From Methylococcales bacterium (lineage in GTDB: Bacteria; Pseudomonadota; Gammaproteobacteria; Methylococcales; Methylomonadaceae), in contig JAPLRS010000019.1 of the NCBI GenBank assembly GCA_026399015.1, positions 1 to 49,763 on the forward strand: a stretch of DNA of 49,763 nt, written 5' to 3'. This document shows, one piece after another, positions 10,162 to 18,680 of this stretch. The position numbers were made by a program, and so were the translations under genes. Position 1 is the stretch's first letter; every line of letters starts with the position of its first letter. Under the pieces are notes generated by a model. The model made no database searches. It saw only the letters and a list, made by a program, of their open reading frames with translations, and had not been told where the DNA came from.

Positions 10162-10938
10162 ATGCTAATTGACTCGCATTGCCACCTAGATCGAATTGAT
10201 TTAACCCCATTTGAAAATGATTTCAATGCCTTCATGATCGAAGCAGAGGCTCAAAAAATCGAACACTTACTCAGCATTTCTATTGATTTAGAATCATATC
10301 CAAAAATGCTAGACCTGATAACAGAATATAAATGCATTTCTGCCACAGTTGGCGTACACCCGAATGTTGTAAACAAACAAGAACCCACAGTACATGATCT
10401 AATCGATTTAGGCAAAAATGATAAAGTCATTGGTATTGGGGAAACAGGATTAGATTACTTTCGTAGCGAAGGAGATTTAGAATGGCAAAGACAACGTTTC
10501 AGAAATCATATTAGCGCCGCAAAAGCACTCAATAAACCACTCATCATTCATACCCGAGAAGCAAGAAATGACACGTTGGCAATACTAAAAGAAGAAGGAG
10601 CAGAAGCAGTAGGAGGCATTATCCATTGCTTTACTGAAGACTGGGAGTTTGCAAAAGCAGCAATGGATTTAAATTTTTACATTTCTTTCTCAGGCATAGT
10701 TACTTTTAATAATGTAGACCAAATAATAGAAGTAGTTAAGAAAATGCCCAACGACAGGTTCTTAATAGAAACAGACTCCCCTTACCTAGCGCCTGTCCCT
10801 TACAGAGGAAAACCAAACTATCCAACATATGTGCATCGTGTTGCTGAAAAAATAGCTATAATTAGAGATGTTAGTAAAAACAAAGTCGCTGAAGACTCAA
10901 CGCGAAATTTTTACGAGCTCTTTAAATTGGAGCATTAA
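10162..10938 (+). CDS. TatD-family metal-dependent hydrolase (YcfH-like)
   Basis: A 258-residue TIM-barrel hydrolase of the TatD deoxyribonuclease family. Metal ligands appear in order: MLIDSHCHLD (HxH), GIGETGLDYF (Glu), IIHTREA (His), IIHCFTED (His) and LIETDSPYLAP (Asp). It ends the housekeeping operon: 281 bases with a promoter follow before hps. Exact substrate unknown; the holB-linked paralogue is usually called YcfH. Confidence 0.9.
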   Translation: MLIDSHCHLDRIDLTPFENDFNAFMIEAEAQKIEHLLSISIDLESYPKMLDLITEYKCISATVGVHPNVVNKQEPTVHDLIDLGKNDKVIGIGETGLDYFRSEGDLEWQRQRFRNHISAAKALNKPLIIHTREARNDTLAILKEEGAEAVGGIIHCFTEDWEFAKAAMDLNFYISFSGIVTFNNVDQIIEVVKKMPNDRFLIETDSPYLAPVPYRGKPNYPTYVHRVAEKIAIIRDVSKNKVAEDSTRNFYELFKLEH

Positions 10939-11125
10939 AAAATAATAAACCTTATATTTGTAGAGATATTAAAGCAAACTCAAAGCCCAAAAAAGAGCTC
11001 TTTATAAACCTTTCCAAGATATAAAAAAACAAATATTCGACAATTAATCAATTGTTTTATATTATAATTAGCTTTATTTTACGAATGTATCGCGTAATGT
11101 ATTGTGGAACTTTAGTCATTTGGCA

Positions 11126-11155
11126 TTGACACATGTCCCCATTCTACTTTACAGT
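11126..11155 (+). promoter_or_regulatory. Candidate sigma-70 promoter for hps-hpi
   Basis: A perfect -35 TTGACA (11126-11131) and a 4/6-match -10 TACAGT (11150-11155) with an 18-base spacer lie about 65 bases upstream of the hps ATG. The remaining part of the 281-base gap (10939-11219) is AT-rich and shows no gene. A strong dedicated promoter fits the very high expression of RuMP enzymes. Confidence 0.55.
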
Positions 11156-11219
11156 TATGTCCGCAAAACAAGTATGTAACCAACTATAACTATTAATAAA
11201 ACCCTTCGGAGCACATATC

Positions 11220-11861
11220 ATGGCAAAACCATTAATACAAATGGCATTAGATTCACTAGATTTCGACGCAACAGTTGGCTTAGCTACTTTAGTAGCACCT
11301 TATGTTGATATTTTCGAAATCGGAACACCATGCATTAAACACAATGGTATCAACTTAGTAAGAGAATTAAGAGCAAAATTCCCTGAGAAATTGCTTTTAG
11401 TTGACTTAAAAACTATGGACGCTGGCGAATACGAAGCAACTCCATTTTACGCAGCTGGCGCGGACATCGTGACAGTTTTAGGCGTATCTGGTTTAGCAAC
11501 TTGCCAAGGCGTATTAAAAGCTGCAAACGCACACGGCGCAGAAGCACAAATTGATTTAATCAACGTTGAAGACAAAGTAGCTTGCGCAAGAGCAACTGCT
11601 GAAGCTGGTGCTCAAATTATGGGTATCCACACAGGTTTAGACGCTCAAGCAGCTGGCCATACTCCATTTGCTGACTTAAATGCAATTGCTGCATTAGGTT
11701 TACCAGTACGTATTTCTGTTGCTGGTGGCATCAAACAATCAACTGTACAAGACGTAGTTAGAGCGGGCGCAAACATCATCGTAGTTGGCGCAGCAATCTA
11801 TGGCGCAGCATCTCCTGCTGACGCTGCTCGTGAAATTCGTGAATTAGTAGACGCGGTTTAA
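11220..11861 (+). CDS. hps: 3-hexulose-6-phosphate synthase
   Basis: Key enzyme of the RuMP pathway: condenses formaldehyde with ribulose 5-phosphate to give hexulose 6-phosphate. The 213-residue TIM barrel of the OMP decarboxylase superfamily has the N terminus KPLIQMALDSLD, the catalytic VDLKTMDAG (Lys and Asp of the KxxD motif) and the phosphate-binding SVAGGIK / IIVVGAAIY. A TTCGGAG ribosome binding site precedes ATG 11220. One base separates it from hpi. Codon use is uniform and GC/AT-optimised in the way of highly expressed genes. Confidence 0.97.
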   Translation: MAKPLIQMALDSLDFDATVGLATLVAPYVDIFEIGTPCIKHNGINLVRELRAKFPEKLLLVDLKTMDAGEYEATPFYAAGADIVTVLGVSGLATCQGVLKAANAHGAEAQIDLINVEDKVACARATAEAGAQIMGIHTGLDAQAAGHTPFADLNAIAALGLPVRISVAGGIKQSTVQDVVRAGANIIVVGAAIYGAASPADAAREIRELVDAV

Positions 11862-11862
11862 T

Positions 11863-12396
11863 ATGCATCAACAACTTATCATAGACAAGATTTCAGGAAT
11901 CCTTGAAGCTACAGATGATGGGTATGATGCTCAGTTGACCCAATTATTAGACGGTGCAAAACGCATATATATTGCGGGAGCAGGTCGTTCTAAATTAGTC
12001 GGCAATTTCTTTGCGATGAGATTAGTGCACGGTGGCTATGATGTCAGCGTTGTTGGTGAAATTGTTACACCAAGCATTAAAGACGGTGACCTATTAATCA
12101 TTATCTCTGGATCTGGAGAAACTGAACAATTAATAGCTTTCACTAAAAGCGCAAAAAAAGTTGGCGCCAAAATTGTGTTGATTTCAGCAAAAGGCGAATC
12201 AACAATTGGCGACATGGCTGACGGCGTTTTCCAAATAGGTAAAAACGAACTTTACGGTAAAGTATTGGGTATGCCAATGGGTACTGTATTTGAGCTTTCT
12301 ACCTTAGTATTTTTGGAAGCAACGATTTCTCATATTATTCATGAAAAAGGAATTCCTGAAGAAATAATGAGAGAAAGACACGCTAATTTAGAGTAA
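11863..12396 (+). CDS. hpi: 6-phospho-3-hexuloisomerase
   Basis: Isomerises hexulose 6-phosphate to fructose 6-phosphate, the second RuMP step. A 177-residue SIS-domain protein with GAGRSKLVGNFFAMRL and SGSGETEQLI (sugar-phosphate binding) and the C-terminal ERHANLE. It begins one base after the hps stop, so the two are coupled as in other type I methanotrophs, and is followed by a long perfect hairpin. Confidence 0.96.
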   Translation: MHQQLIIDKISGILEATDDGYDAQLTQLLDGAKRIYIAGAGRSKLVGNFFAMRLVHGGYDVSVVGEIVTPSIKDGDLLIIISGSGETEQLIAFTKSAKKVGAKIVLISAKGESTIGDMADGVFQIGKNELYGKVLGMPMGTVFELSTLVFLEATISHIIHEKGIPEEIMRERHANLE

Positions 12397-12402
12397 TGTC
12401 AA

Positions 12403-12431
12403 AAGAACGAGTGGCTATGCCACTCGTTCTT
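12403..12431 (+). terminator. Perfect hairpin between hpi and tkt
   Basis: A 13-bp perfect stem (AAGAACGAGTGGC / GCCACTCGTTCTT) with a 3-base loop, 6 bases after the hpi stop. The following sequence (ATTTGCG) lacks a T-run, so it may act as an mRNA stabiliser or attenuator rather than a complete terminator, allowing some read-through to tkt. Confidence 0.65.
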
Positions 12432-12535
12432 ATTTGCGTTATACAAATTAATTTAAAGAATTTTTCGTGACGAGATCGCTTTTAACCGATAGAAGTCACT
12501 ACACGTAATTTATAAAAATAATAAAGGAGAATAAT

Positions 12536-14530
12536 ATGACTTCGCGCCGTGAATTAGCGAACGCCATACGCGCTTTGAGCATGGATGCCGTTCAAAAAGC
12601 AAACTCTGGACACCCAGGTGCTCCAATGGGAATGGCTGACATAGCTGAAGTATTGTGGAATGATTTCTTAAACCACAACCCAACTAATCCTCAATGGTCA
12701 AACCGTGACCGTTTTGTGCTATCTAATGGTCATGGATCTATGTTGATCTATTCATTGTTGCACCTAGCAGGTTATGATTTACCTATTGAAGAGTTGCAAA
12801 AATTTAGACAGCTCCATTCAAAAACTCCTGGTCACCCTGAATACGGATACACTGAAGGCGTTGAAACAACAACAGGTCCTTTAGGTCAAGGTATTACAAA
12901 CGCTGTTGGTATGGCGATTGCAGAAAAAGCATTAGCTGGCCAATTCAACAAAGACGGACACGCAATTGTTGATCACAACACCTACGCTTTCTTAGGCGAT
13001 GGTTGTTTGATGGAAGGTATTTCACATGAGGCTTGCTCATTAGCAGGAACCTTAGGTTTAGGTAAATTAATCGCTTTCTGGGACGACAATGGTATCTCTA
13101 TTGACGGACATGTAGAAGGTTGGTTTACTGATAACACACCTTTACGCTTCGAATCATATGGATGGCACGTTATTGCTGACGTTGATGGACACGATCCAGT
13201 TGCTATATCTAAAGCAATTGAATTAGCAAAATCAGTCACAAACAAACCAACTTTAATTTGCTGCAAAACTATCATTGGTTTCGGCTCACCTAATAAAGCT
13301 GGTAGCCATGCATGTCATGGTGCAGCATTAGGTCAAGATGAAATTAATTTGACTAAAGCAGCTTTGGGTTGGGATCACGAAGCTTTCGTTATTCCTGCTG
13401 ACGTTTATGCTGGTTGGGATGCAAAAGCAAAAGGTACTCAAGCGGAAAATGCTTGGAACGAAAAATTTGCTGCATATAAAGCAGCATATCCTGAACTAGC
13501 GGCAGAATATGAACGTCGTATTTCAGGTGACCTACCAAGTGATTGGCAAGAAAAAGCAACTGCTTTCGTAAACGCTGTTGTTGCTGAAGGTAAAACTACT
13601 GCAACCCGTTTATCATCATTAGCAGCAATTGAAGGCTTTGCTAAGATACTACCTGAAATTTTTGGCGGTTCAGCTGACTTAGGCTGTTCAAACATGACTG
13701 AATGGTCAACTTATAGACCAATGCGAGCTGATAAGCCAGATGCTAACTACATCAATTACGGTGTACGTGAGTTTGGTATGTCTGCAATCATGAACGGTGT
13801 TGCTTTACATGGTGGATTAATTCCATTTGGCGCAACATTCTTAATGTTCTCAGAATACGCGCGTAATGCATTACGTATGGCTTCTTTAATGAAGATTCGT
13901 TCAATATTCGTTTACACTCATGACTCTATTGGTCTAGGTGAAGATGGCCCAACTCATCAGCCTATTGAACAAACTGCTACTTTAAGATTAATCCCAGGTA
14001 TTCAAGTTTGGCGTCCATGTGATGCAGTTGAAACTACTATTTCTTGGAAAGCAGCATTTGAAAGACAAGACGGTCCTTCTATTCTTGTATTTTCTCGTCA
14101 AAACTTACCACATATTCCACGTACTGAAGAGCAAATTGCTAACATCACACGTGGTGGTTATGTATTAAGTGATAGCGAAGGTCAACCAGAAGCAATTATT
14201 ATTGCAACAGGTTCTGAAGTTGAGCTTGCAGTTAAAGCGGCTGAAGAATTACGTGCTGCTGGCAAAAAGATACGCGTTGTATCTATGCCTTCAACTAACA
14301 TCTTTGACGCTCAAGATGCAGCCTACAAAGAATCAGTACTTCCTGCAGCTGTGACTAAACGTGTTGCTGTGGAAGCTGGTGTAACTGATCTTTGGTGGAA
14401 ATACGTTGGTACAAACGGCAAAGTTGTTGGTCTCGACCGTTTTGGTGAATCTGCTCCTGCAGGACTACTATTCAAAGAGTTTGGCTTCACCGTTGAAAAC
14501 GTAATTAAGAACGTAGAAGCAGTACTTTAA
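12536..14530 (+). CDS. tkt: Transketolase
   Basis: Thiamine-diphosphate enzyme of 664 residues that interconverts sugar phosphates and regenerates the formaldehyde acceptor in the RuMP cycle. Features: SGHPGAPMG near the N terminus, [10 protein letters not shown], the ThDP motif GDGCLMEG...[15 protein letters not shown] and the C-terminal [11 protein letters not shown] strong AAAGGAGAATAAT ribosome binding site precedes the ATG. Placement between hps-hpi and tal-fba marks it as the RuMP-cycle transketolase. Confidence 0.97.
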   Translation: MTSRRELANAIRALSMDAVQKANSGHPGAPMGMADIAEVLWNDFLNHNPTNPQWSNRDRFVLSNGHGSMLIYSLLHLAGYDLPIEELQKFRQLHSKTPGHPEYGYTEGVETTTGPLGQGITNAVGMAIAEKALAGQFNKDGHAIVDHNTYAFLGDGCLMEGISHEACSLAGTLGLGKLIAFWDDNGISIDGHVEGWFTDNTPLRFESYGWHVIADVDGHDPVAISKAIELAKSVTNKPTLICCKTIIGFGSPNKAGSHACHGAALGQDEINLTKAALGWDHEAFVIPADVYAGWDAKAKGTQAENAWNEKFAAYKAAYPELAAEYERRISGDLPSDWQEKATAFVNAVVAEGKTTATRLSSLAAIEGFAKILPEIFGGSADLGCSNMTEWSTYRPMRADKPDANYINYGVREFGMSAIMNGVALHGGLIPFGATFLMFSEYARNALRMASLMKIRSIFVYTHDSIGLGEDGPTHQPIEQTATLRLIPGIQVWRPCDAVETTISWKAAFERQDGPSILVFSRQNLPHIPRTEEQIANITRGGYVLSDSEGQPEAIIIATGSEVELAVKAAEELRAAGKKIRVVSMPSTNIFDAQDAAYKESVLPAAVTKRVAVEAGVTDLWWKYVGTNGKVVGLDRFGESAPAGLLFKEFGFTVENVIKNVEAVL

Positions 14531-14575
14531 TCTGAAAACCAAATAAACAATAGTTATACATATTAAATTTGGAGA

Positions 14576-14603
14576 GAGAGTTCGATGTAACAGTTGAACT
14601 CTC
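14576..14603 (+). promoter_or_regulatory. Inverted repeat in the leader of the repeat-protein gene
   Basis: Perfect 8-bp inverted repeat (GAGAGTTC / GAACTCTC) with a 12-base loop in the gap between tkt and the next gene. No T-run follows. It could be a stabilising hairpin, a regulator site or a weak terminator. Confidence 0.35.
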
Positions 14604-14635
14604 AACCCTCTTCTTCCGACTTTTAGGTGAACAAC

Positions 14636-15319
14636 GTGAAAATGAATAATTTGACCAAAGGTACATTTGCAGTACTACTATTATCAAGCGCTGTTGCAAG
14701 TGCAGACCAACAATATCCAGCTGCAGATTTCCAACCAGAAGTTTTATATCAAAACAGTGATTATATCGCTAAAGAAACTCCAAAAGCTGCTCCAGCTAAA
14801 GCAGCTGCTCCTGTAGCTAAAGCCGCTGCAGTTGAAGTAGACTCTAAATACCCAGCAGCTGATTTTCAACCTGAAGTTTTGTATCATGATCCTAATTACA
14901 AACCATCAACTTCAGCAAAATCAGTATCTGTAAAAGAAAAAGCTGTTCAAACATCTAATGCAGTTGAAACAGCTCCAGTAGCGGTTGCGAAAGAAGAAAG
15001 CTCTTCAAGCACCACATATCTAGTTGGTTTATTAGGCCTTGCATTAGCTGGTTTTTATTTATTTAATAAATCAAAAGCTACAGCTACAAATAAAACAACC
15101 AGCGCACCTGCTGCTAAATCATATGCTGTTAATACTGGTGTAGCTAAATATTTACAAAAAATCACTGGGACTGGCGTAGAAAGATACATTAACTCACAAG
15201 AAAAAGTATCTACAACTACACAATTAACTGGTGTTGCTAAATATGTTGCAAACCAACCACAACAAGGTTCTGCTAAAGCAGCAACTGGTGTTGATAAATA
15301 CGTGCGCAACCGAGGCTAA
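14636..15319 (+). CDS. Unrecognised membrane protein with YPAADFQPEVLY and TGVxKY repeats
   Basis: No known family recognised. In order: a signal peptide (KGTFAVLLLSSAVASA), a segment with two near-identical copies of YPAADFQPEVLYxxxxY (14714-14752 and 14849-14887) separated by an Ala/Lys/Pro-rich linker, a transmembrane helix (TYLVGLLGLALAGFYLF, about 15011-15073) followed by Lys residues, then four copies of the motif TGVxKYhxxQ to the C terminus. Signal peptide plus following positive charges predict the first part outside and the repeats in the cytoplasm. AGGTG at 14625-14629 is spaced best for GTG 14636; ATG 14642 is also possible. It lies in the RuMP cluster between tkt and tal, five bases before a second protein with the same motif. 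Function unknown. Confidence 0.85.
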   Translation: MKMNNLTKGTFAVLLLSSAVASADQQYPAADFQPEVLYQNSDYIAKETPKAAPAKAAAPVAKAAAVEVDSKYPAADFQPEVLYHDPNYKPSTSAKSVSVKEKAVQTSNAVETAPVAVAKEESSSSTTYLVGLLGLALAGFYLFNKSKATATNKTTSAPAAKSYAVNTGVAKYLQKITGTGVERYINSQEKVSTTTQLTGVAKYVANQPQQGSAKAATGVDKYVRNRG

Positions 15320-15324
15320 AAAAA

Positions 15325-16113
15325 ATGAACAAGGAAAACTCGAATGGTTTTTTTTTCCCTGCAGTTGCAGGCTTGTTCTTTTTTTTGAATCGGCCTAAAT
15401 CTGAGGACATTTACAAGACTGAACCTAACTACCCCGTATATTCCGCAGACGATTCTGGGAAAACGGGTGTAGCAAAGTATTTAGACAATCAAAATGCTTT
15501 ATTGTTAGCGAAAATATCTGAACCTGAAGATTCAAAACCAGTTAGTGGCGTTGAGAAATATTTATCAAGCCTTGATAAATCGCCAGCAAGTGGAGTCAGT
15601 AAGTACGTTTTAAGACAAAGTATTGCAGAAAAACAAAAAAAACAATTATTGGGTATTCCTGAAGCAACTGGGGTTGAAAAATACCTAAAGAACCAAAAAC
15701 CAACACCTGAACCTACAGGTGTTGCTAAATACCTAAAAAACCAAGCTAATCAGCCACAACCTAGCAATGTAGCTAAATATTTAGCAAAACAAGCGGCGAT
15801 TTCTTCTTTAACTCCGAAAGTTGTTAAACCAAAATTGTCTGGTGTGGCCAAATATCTTGAAATCCAAGAAAGCTTACCACAACCAAGTAGAGTTGCTAAA
15901 TACCTTGCTAAGCAAGATGCAATTTCTGCTTTAGCTGCTAAAGCTTTGGTACCAGTTACTTTAACTGGAGTTGCTAAGTATTTAGATGAACAGGCTAAAC
16001 AACCACAGCTTAGTAACGTAGCTAAATATTTGGCTAGACAAGCACTAAACGAAAGACAACAGCCTGCTAAAATTGAAACAAGTGTTGAAAAATACATGCG
16101 TCTTCAAGCTTAA
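15325..16113 (+). CDS. Unrecognised protein with eleven (S/T)GVAKYLxxQ repeats
   Basis: A 262-residue protein of no known family. Residues 9-21 form a short Phe-rich hydrophobic stretch followed by NRPK; it is too short for a usual transmembrane helix but could be a membrane anchor. Eleven ten-residue motifs begin at residues 47, 74, 89, 115, 131, 147, 172, 188, 214, 230 and 252. From 131 onward they form doublets with a 41-42-residue period: TGVAKYLxxQ, a PQP/PQL spacer, then SxVAKYLAKQ and an AISxL linker. The linkers are Lys/Pro/Ala/Gln-rich and probably disordered. ATG 15325 follows GAGG. The same motif occurs four times in the gene just upstream, so the two likely work together. Start includes 9-T and 8-T runs. 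Function unknown; scaffold or adaptor suspected. Confidence 0.85.
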   Translation: MNKENSNGFFFPAVAGLFFFLNRPKSEDIYKTEPNYPVYSADDSGKTGVAKYLDNQNALLLAKISEPEDSKPVSGVEKYLSSLDKSPASGVSKYVLRQSIAEKQKKQLLGIPEATGVEKYLKNQKPTPEPTGVAKYLKNQANQPQPSNVAKYLAKQAAISSLTPKVVKPKLSGVAKYLEIQESLPQPSRVAKYLAKQDAISALAAKALVPVTLTGVAKYLDEQAKQPQLSNVAKYLARQALNERQQPAKIETSVEKYMRLQA

Positions 16114-16121
16114 AAATCTCT

Positions 16122-16171
16122 GAGAAATAGGCCCTAATTTAATTTTGTTATTTAATTTGGGCCTATTTCTC
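16122..16171 (+). terminator. Long hairpin after the repeat-protein pair
   Basis: A perfect 13-bp stem (GAGAAATAGGCCC / GGGCCTATTTCTC) extended by AT-rich pairing, 8 bases after the stop. Only TCATAATTT follows, so termination strength is uncertain, but it clearly separates the repeat-protein genes from tal. Confidence 0.65.
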
Positions 16172-16283
16172 TCATAATTTAGGCACAATTCGTACCACTA
16201 TATCCGCCTAAAACTCACAGTTGCTTATACCTCATCGTATAACATTTAATTATTTTTAAAATCAACTTAAATAGGTAATTCTC

Positions 16284-17270
16284 ATGGGAAAAAACTTACT
16301 AGAACAATTGAAAGAAGTAACAGTTGTTGTTGCAGATACTGGCGACATTCAAGCGATTGAAACTTTTAAACCACGTGACGCAACAACTAATCCATCTTTG
16401 ATTACTGCTGCTGCACAAATGCCACAATATCAAGGTATCGTTGATGATACTTTAAAAGGTGCTCGTGAAACTTTAGGTGCAACTGCATCTGCTGCAGAAG
16501 TTGTTACCTTAGCCTTTGATCGTTTAGCTGTATCTTTCGGTCTTAAAATTCTTGAAATCATTCCTGGTCGTGTTTCAACTGAAGTTGACGCGCGTTTATC
16601 TTTCGACACTGATGCAACTGTAGCTAAAGGTCGTGATTTAATTGCCCAATACGAAGCCGCTAACGTTTCTCGTGACCGCGTATTAATCAAAATTGCTGCA
16701 ACTTGGGAAGGTATCCAAGCAGCTGCTGTTTTAGAAAAAGAAGGCATACACACAAACTTAACTTTATTGTTTGGTTTACACCAAGCGGTTGCTTGTGCTG
16801 AAAACGGCATCACTTTGATCTCTCCGTTCGTAGGTCGTATTCTTGACTGGTACAAAAAAGATACAGGTAAAGACTCATACGCACCTGCTGAAGATCCAGG
16901 TGTTGTATCTGTTACTGAAATCTATAACTACTACAAAAAATTCGGTTACAAAACTGAAGTTATGGGCGCAAGCTTCCGTAACGTAGGTGAAATCACTGAA
17001 CTAGCGGGTAGCGACTTATTAACCATTGCTCCTTCTTTATTAGCAGAATTACAAGCGACTGAAGGTGAATTACCACGTAAATTGGATCCAGAAAACGCTG
17101 CAGGTTTATCAATCGAAAAATTATCAATTGATAAAGCAACTTTTGAAAGCATGCACGCTGCAAACCCTATGGCTACTGACAAATTGGCAGAAGGCATCAG
17201 CGGTTTCGCAACAGCTTTAGAAGCTTTAGAAGAATTACTTGCAAACCGTTTAGCTAGTTTAGAAGGTTAA
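16284..17270 (+). CDS. tal: Transaldolase
   Basis: Transfers dihydroxyacetone units between sugar phosphates in the regeneration part of the RuMP cycle. A 328-residue TalB-type enzyme: TTNPSLI near the N terminus, the Schiff-base Lys in [11 protein letters not shown], and [15 protein letters not shown]. An ATAGGTAA ribosome binding site precedes ATG 16284. The gap before it (16172-16283) contains no gene and no unambiguous promoter. A T-run terminator follows. Confidence 0.96.
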   Translation: MGKNLLEQLKEVTVVVADTGDIQAIETFKPRDATTNPSLITAAAQMPQYQGIVDDTLKGARETLGATASAAEVVTLAFDRLAVSFGLKILEIIPGRVSTEVDARLSFDTDATVAKGRDLIAQYEAANVSRDRVLIKIAATWEGIQAAAVLEKEGIHTNLTLLFGLHQAVACAENGITLISPFVGRILDWYKKDTGKDSYAPAEDPGVVSVTEIYNYYKKFGYKTEVMGASFRNVGEITELAGSDLLTIAPSLLAELQATEGELPRKLDPENAAGLSIEKLSIDKATFESMHAANPMATDKLAEGISGFATALEALEELLANRLASLEG

Positions 17271-17288
17271 TCTTTAGCACTTAATTTC

Positions 17289-17318
17289 GGTGGTTATGTT
17301 TTCATAACCACCTTTTTT
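17289..17318 (+). terminator. Rho-independent terminator after tal
   Basis: A perfect 10-bp stem GGTGGTTATG / CATAACCACC, four-T loop, followed directly by six T. Classic intrinsic terminator, implying that fba has its own promoter. Confidence 0.85.
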
Positions 17319-17366
17319 ATTGCTTAAATTTTCTCTCATTCTCTCTATCCATCAATAGGACTCAAC

Positions 17367-18446
17367 ATGTCACAAAAAATATTAGACGTAGTTAAACCAG
17401 GCGTTGTTACTGGTGAAGATGTACAAAAAGTTTTTGCTATTTGCAAAGAAAACAATTTCGCAATGCCTGCAGTAAACGTAATTAATACAGATTCTATTAA
17501 TGCTGTATTAGAAGCGGCTGCTAAAGTTAAATCTCCTGTTGTTGTACAATTCTCAAACGGCGGCGCTGCATTCGTTGCTGGTAAAGGTCTTAAATTAGAT
17601 GGTCAACAAACAGCAATTTTAGGCGCTATTTCTGGCGCTAAACACGTACACCTTATGGCTGAAGCTTATGGCGTACCTGTTATTTTACATACTGACCATG
17701 CTGCTAAGAAATTATTACCTTGGATTGATGGTTTATTAGATGCAGGTGAAAAACACTTTGCAGAAACTGGCAAACCATTATTCAGCTCACACATGTTGGA
17801 TTTGTCTGAAGAAAGTTTAAAAGAAAACATTGAGATTTGTGGTCAATATTTAGAGCGCATGTCAAAAATGGGTATGACACTTGAAATTGAATTAGGTGTA
17901 ACCGGTGGTGAAGAAGACGGCGTTGATAACAGCAACCTTGATCATTCTTTGTTATACACTCAACCAGAAGACGTAGCTTATGCTTATGAAGAATTAAGCA
18001 AAATCAGCCATCGTTTTACTATTGCAGCTTCTTTCGGTAACGTGCACGGTGTATATAAACCAGGTAACGTTAAATTAACACCAACTATCTTAGACAATTC
18101 ACAAAAATATGTGTCTGAAAAATTTGGTGTGCCTGCAAACACTTTAAACTTTGTTTTCCACGGTGGTTCAGGTTCTACTGCTGAAGAAATCAAAGAATCA
18201 ATTAGCTACGGTGTAATTAAAATGAACATCGATACTGACACTCAATGGGCAACTTGGGAAGGTATCATGAACTATTACAAGAAAAACGAAGCTTATTTAC
18301 AAGGTCAAATCGGTAACCCAGACGGCGACGACAAACCAAACAAAAAATTCTACGATCCACGCGTTTGGCAACGTGAAGGTGAAGTTGGAATGGTTGTGCG
18401 TTTAGAGCAAGCTTTCAAAGAATTAAACGCTGTTAATACTTTATAG
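17367..18446 (+). CDS. fba: Class II fructose-bisphosphate aldolase
   Basis: Zinc-dependent aldolase of 359 residues (FbaA type). Zinc ligand motif HTDHAAKKLLPW, ELGVTGGEEDGVDN, the His in FGNVHGVYKPGN and FVFHGGSGST are present. In the RuMP cycle it cleaves fructose 1,6-bisphosphate (and forms sedoheptulose bisphosphate in some variants). A TCAATAGGA ribosome binding site precedes ATG 17367. It closes the assimilation cluster and is followed by a bidirectional terminator facing the fhc operon. Confidence 0.96.
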   Translation: MSQKILDVVKPGVVTGEDVQKVFAICKENNFAMPAVNVINTDSINAVLEAAAKVKSPVVVQFSNGGAAFVAGKGLKLDGQQTAILGAISGAKHVHLMAEAYGVPVILHTDHAAKKLLPWIDGLLDAGEKHFAETGKPLFSSHMLDLSEESLKENIEICGQYLERMSKMGMTLEIELGVTGGEEDGVDNSNLDHSLLYTQPEDVAYAYEELSKISHRFTIAASFGNVHGVYKPGNVKLTPTILDNSQKYVSEKFGVPANTLNFVFHGGSGSTAEEIKESISYGVIKMNIDTDTQWATWEGIMNYYKKNEAYLQGQIGNPDGDDKPNKKFYDPRVWQREGEVGMVVRLEQAFKELNAVNTL

Positions 18447-18467
18447 TAGCACCGCGTTCTAATTAAC

Positions 18468-18498
18468 AAAAAAGCCGATGTTTTGCATCGGCTTTTTT
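18468..18498. terminator. Bidirectional terminator between fba and the fhc operon
   Basis: Six A, the stem GCCGATG / CATCGGC with a TTTTG loop, then six T: a symmetric intrinsic terminator that can end fba on the plus strand. It also sits downstream of fhcC on the minus strand. Confidence 0.85.
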
Positions 18499-18680
18499 GT
18501 TTGTATGGTTGTTTTTATCGCGTCAGGCGTGTTTTAAATTTCTATAACCGTTCAATAACGAAATAACCCGATACAGAATTTTCTCACAAGACTAAAAACA
18601 TTCAAATAATATGACGGTGTTGTACTCCGGGCCAATATTTTAAAAAACCATATTAAATACACTGCGAGTTTAATCCCGTT

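Noticed and set aside
15314..15327. Programmed frameshift joining the two repeat proteins at the eight-A run
   Set aside because: The A run begins after the T of the upstream TAA, so slippage on it cannot avoid the stop; the second gene has its own GAGG and ATG.
15055..16097. Antisense open frames opposite the repeat proteins
   Set aside because: They mirror the repeats on the other strand (KYLATP pattern) and lack starts with ribosome binding sites.
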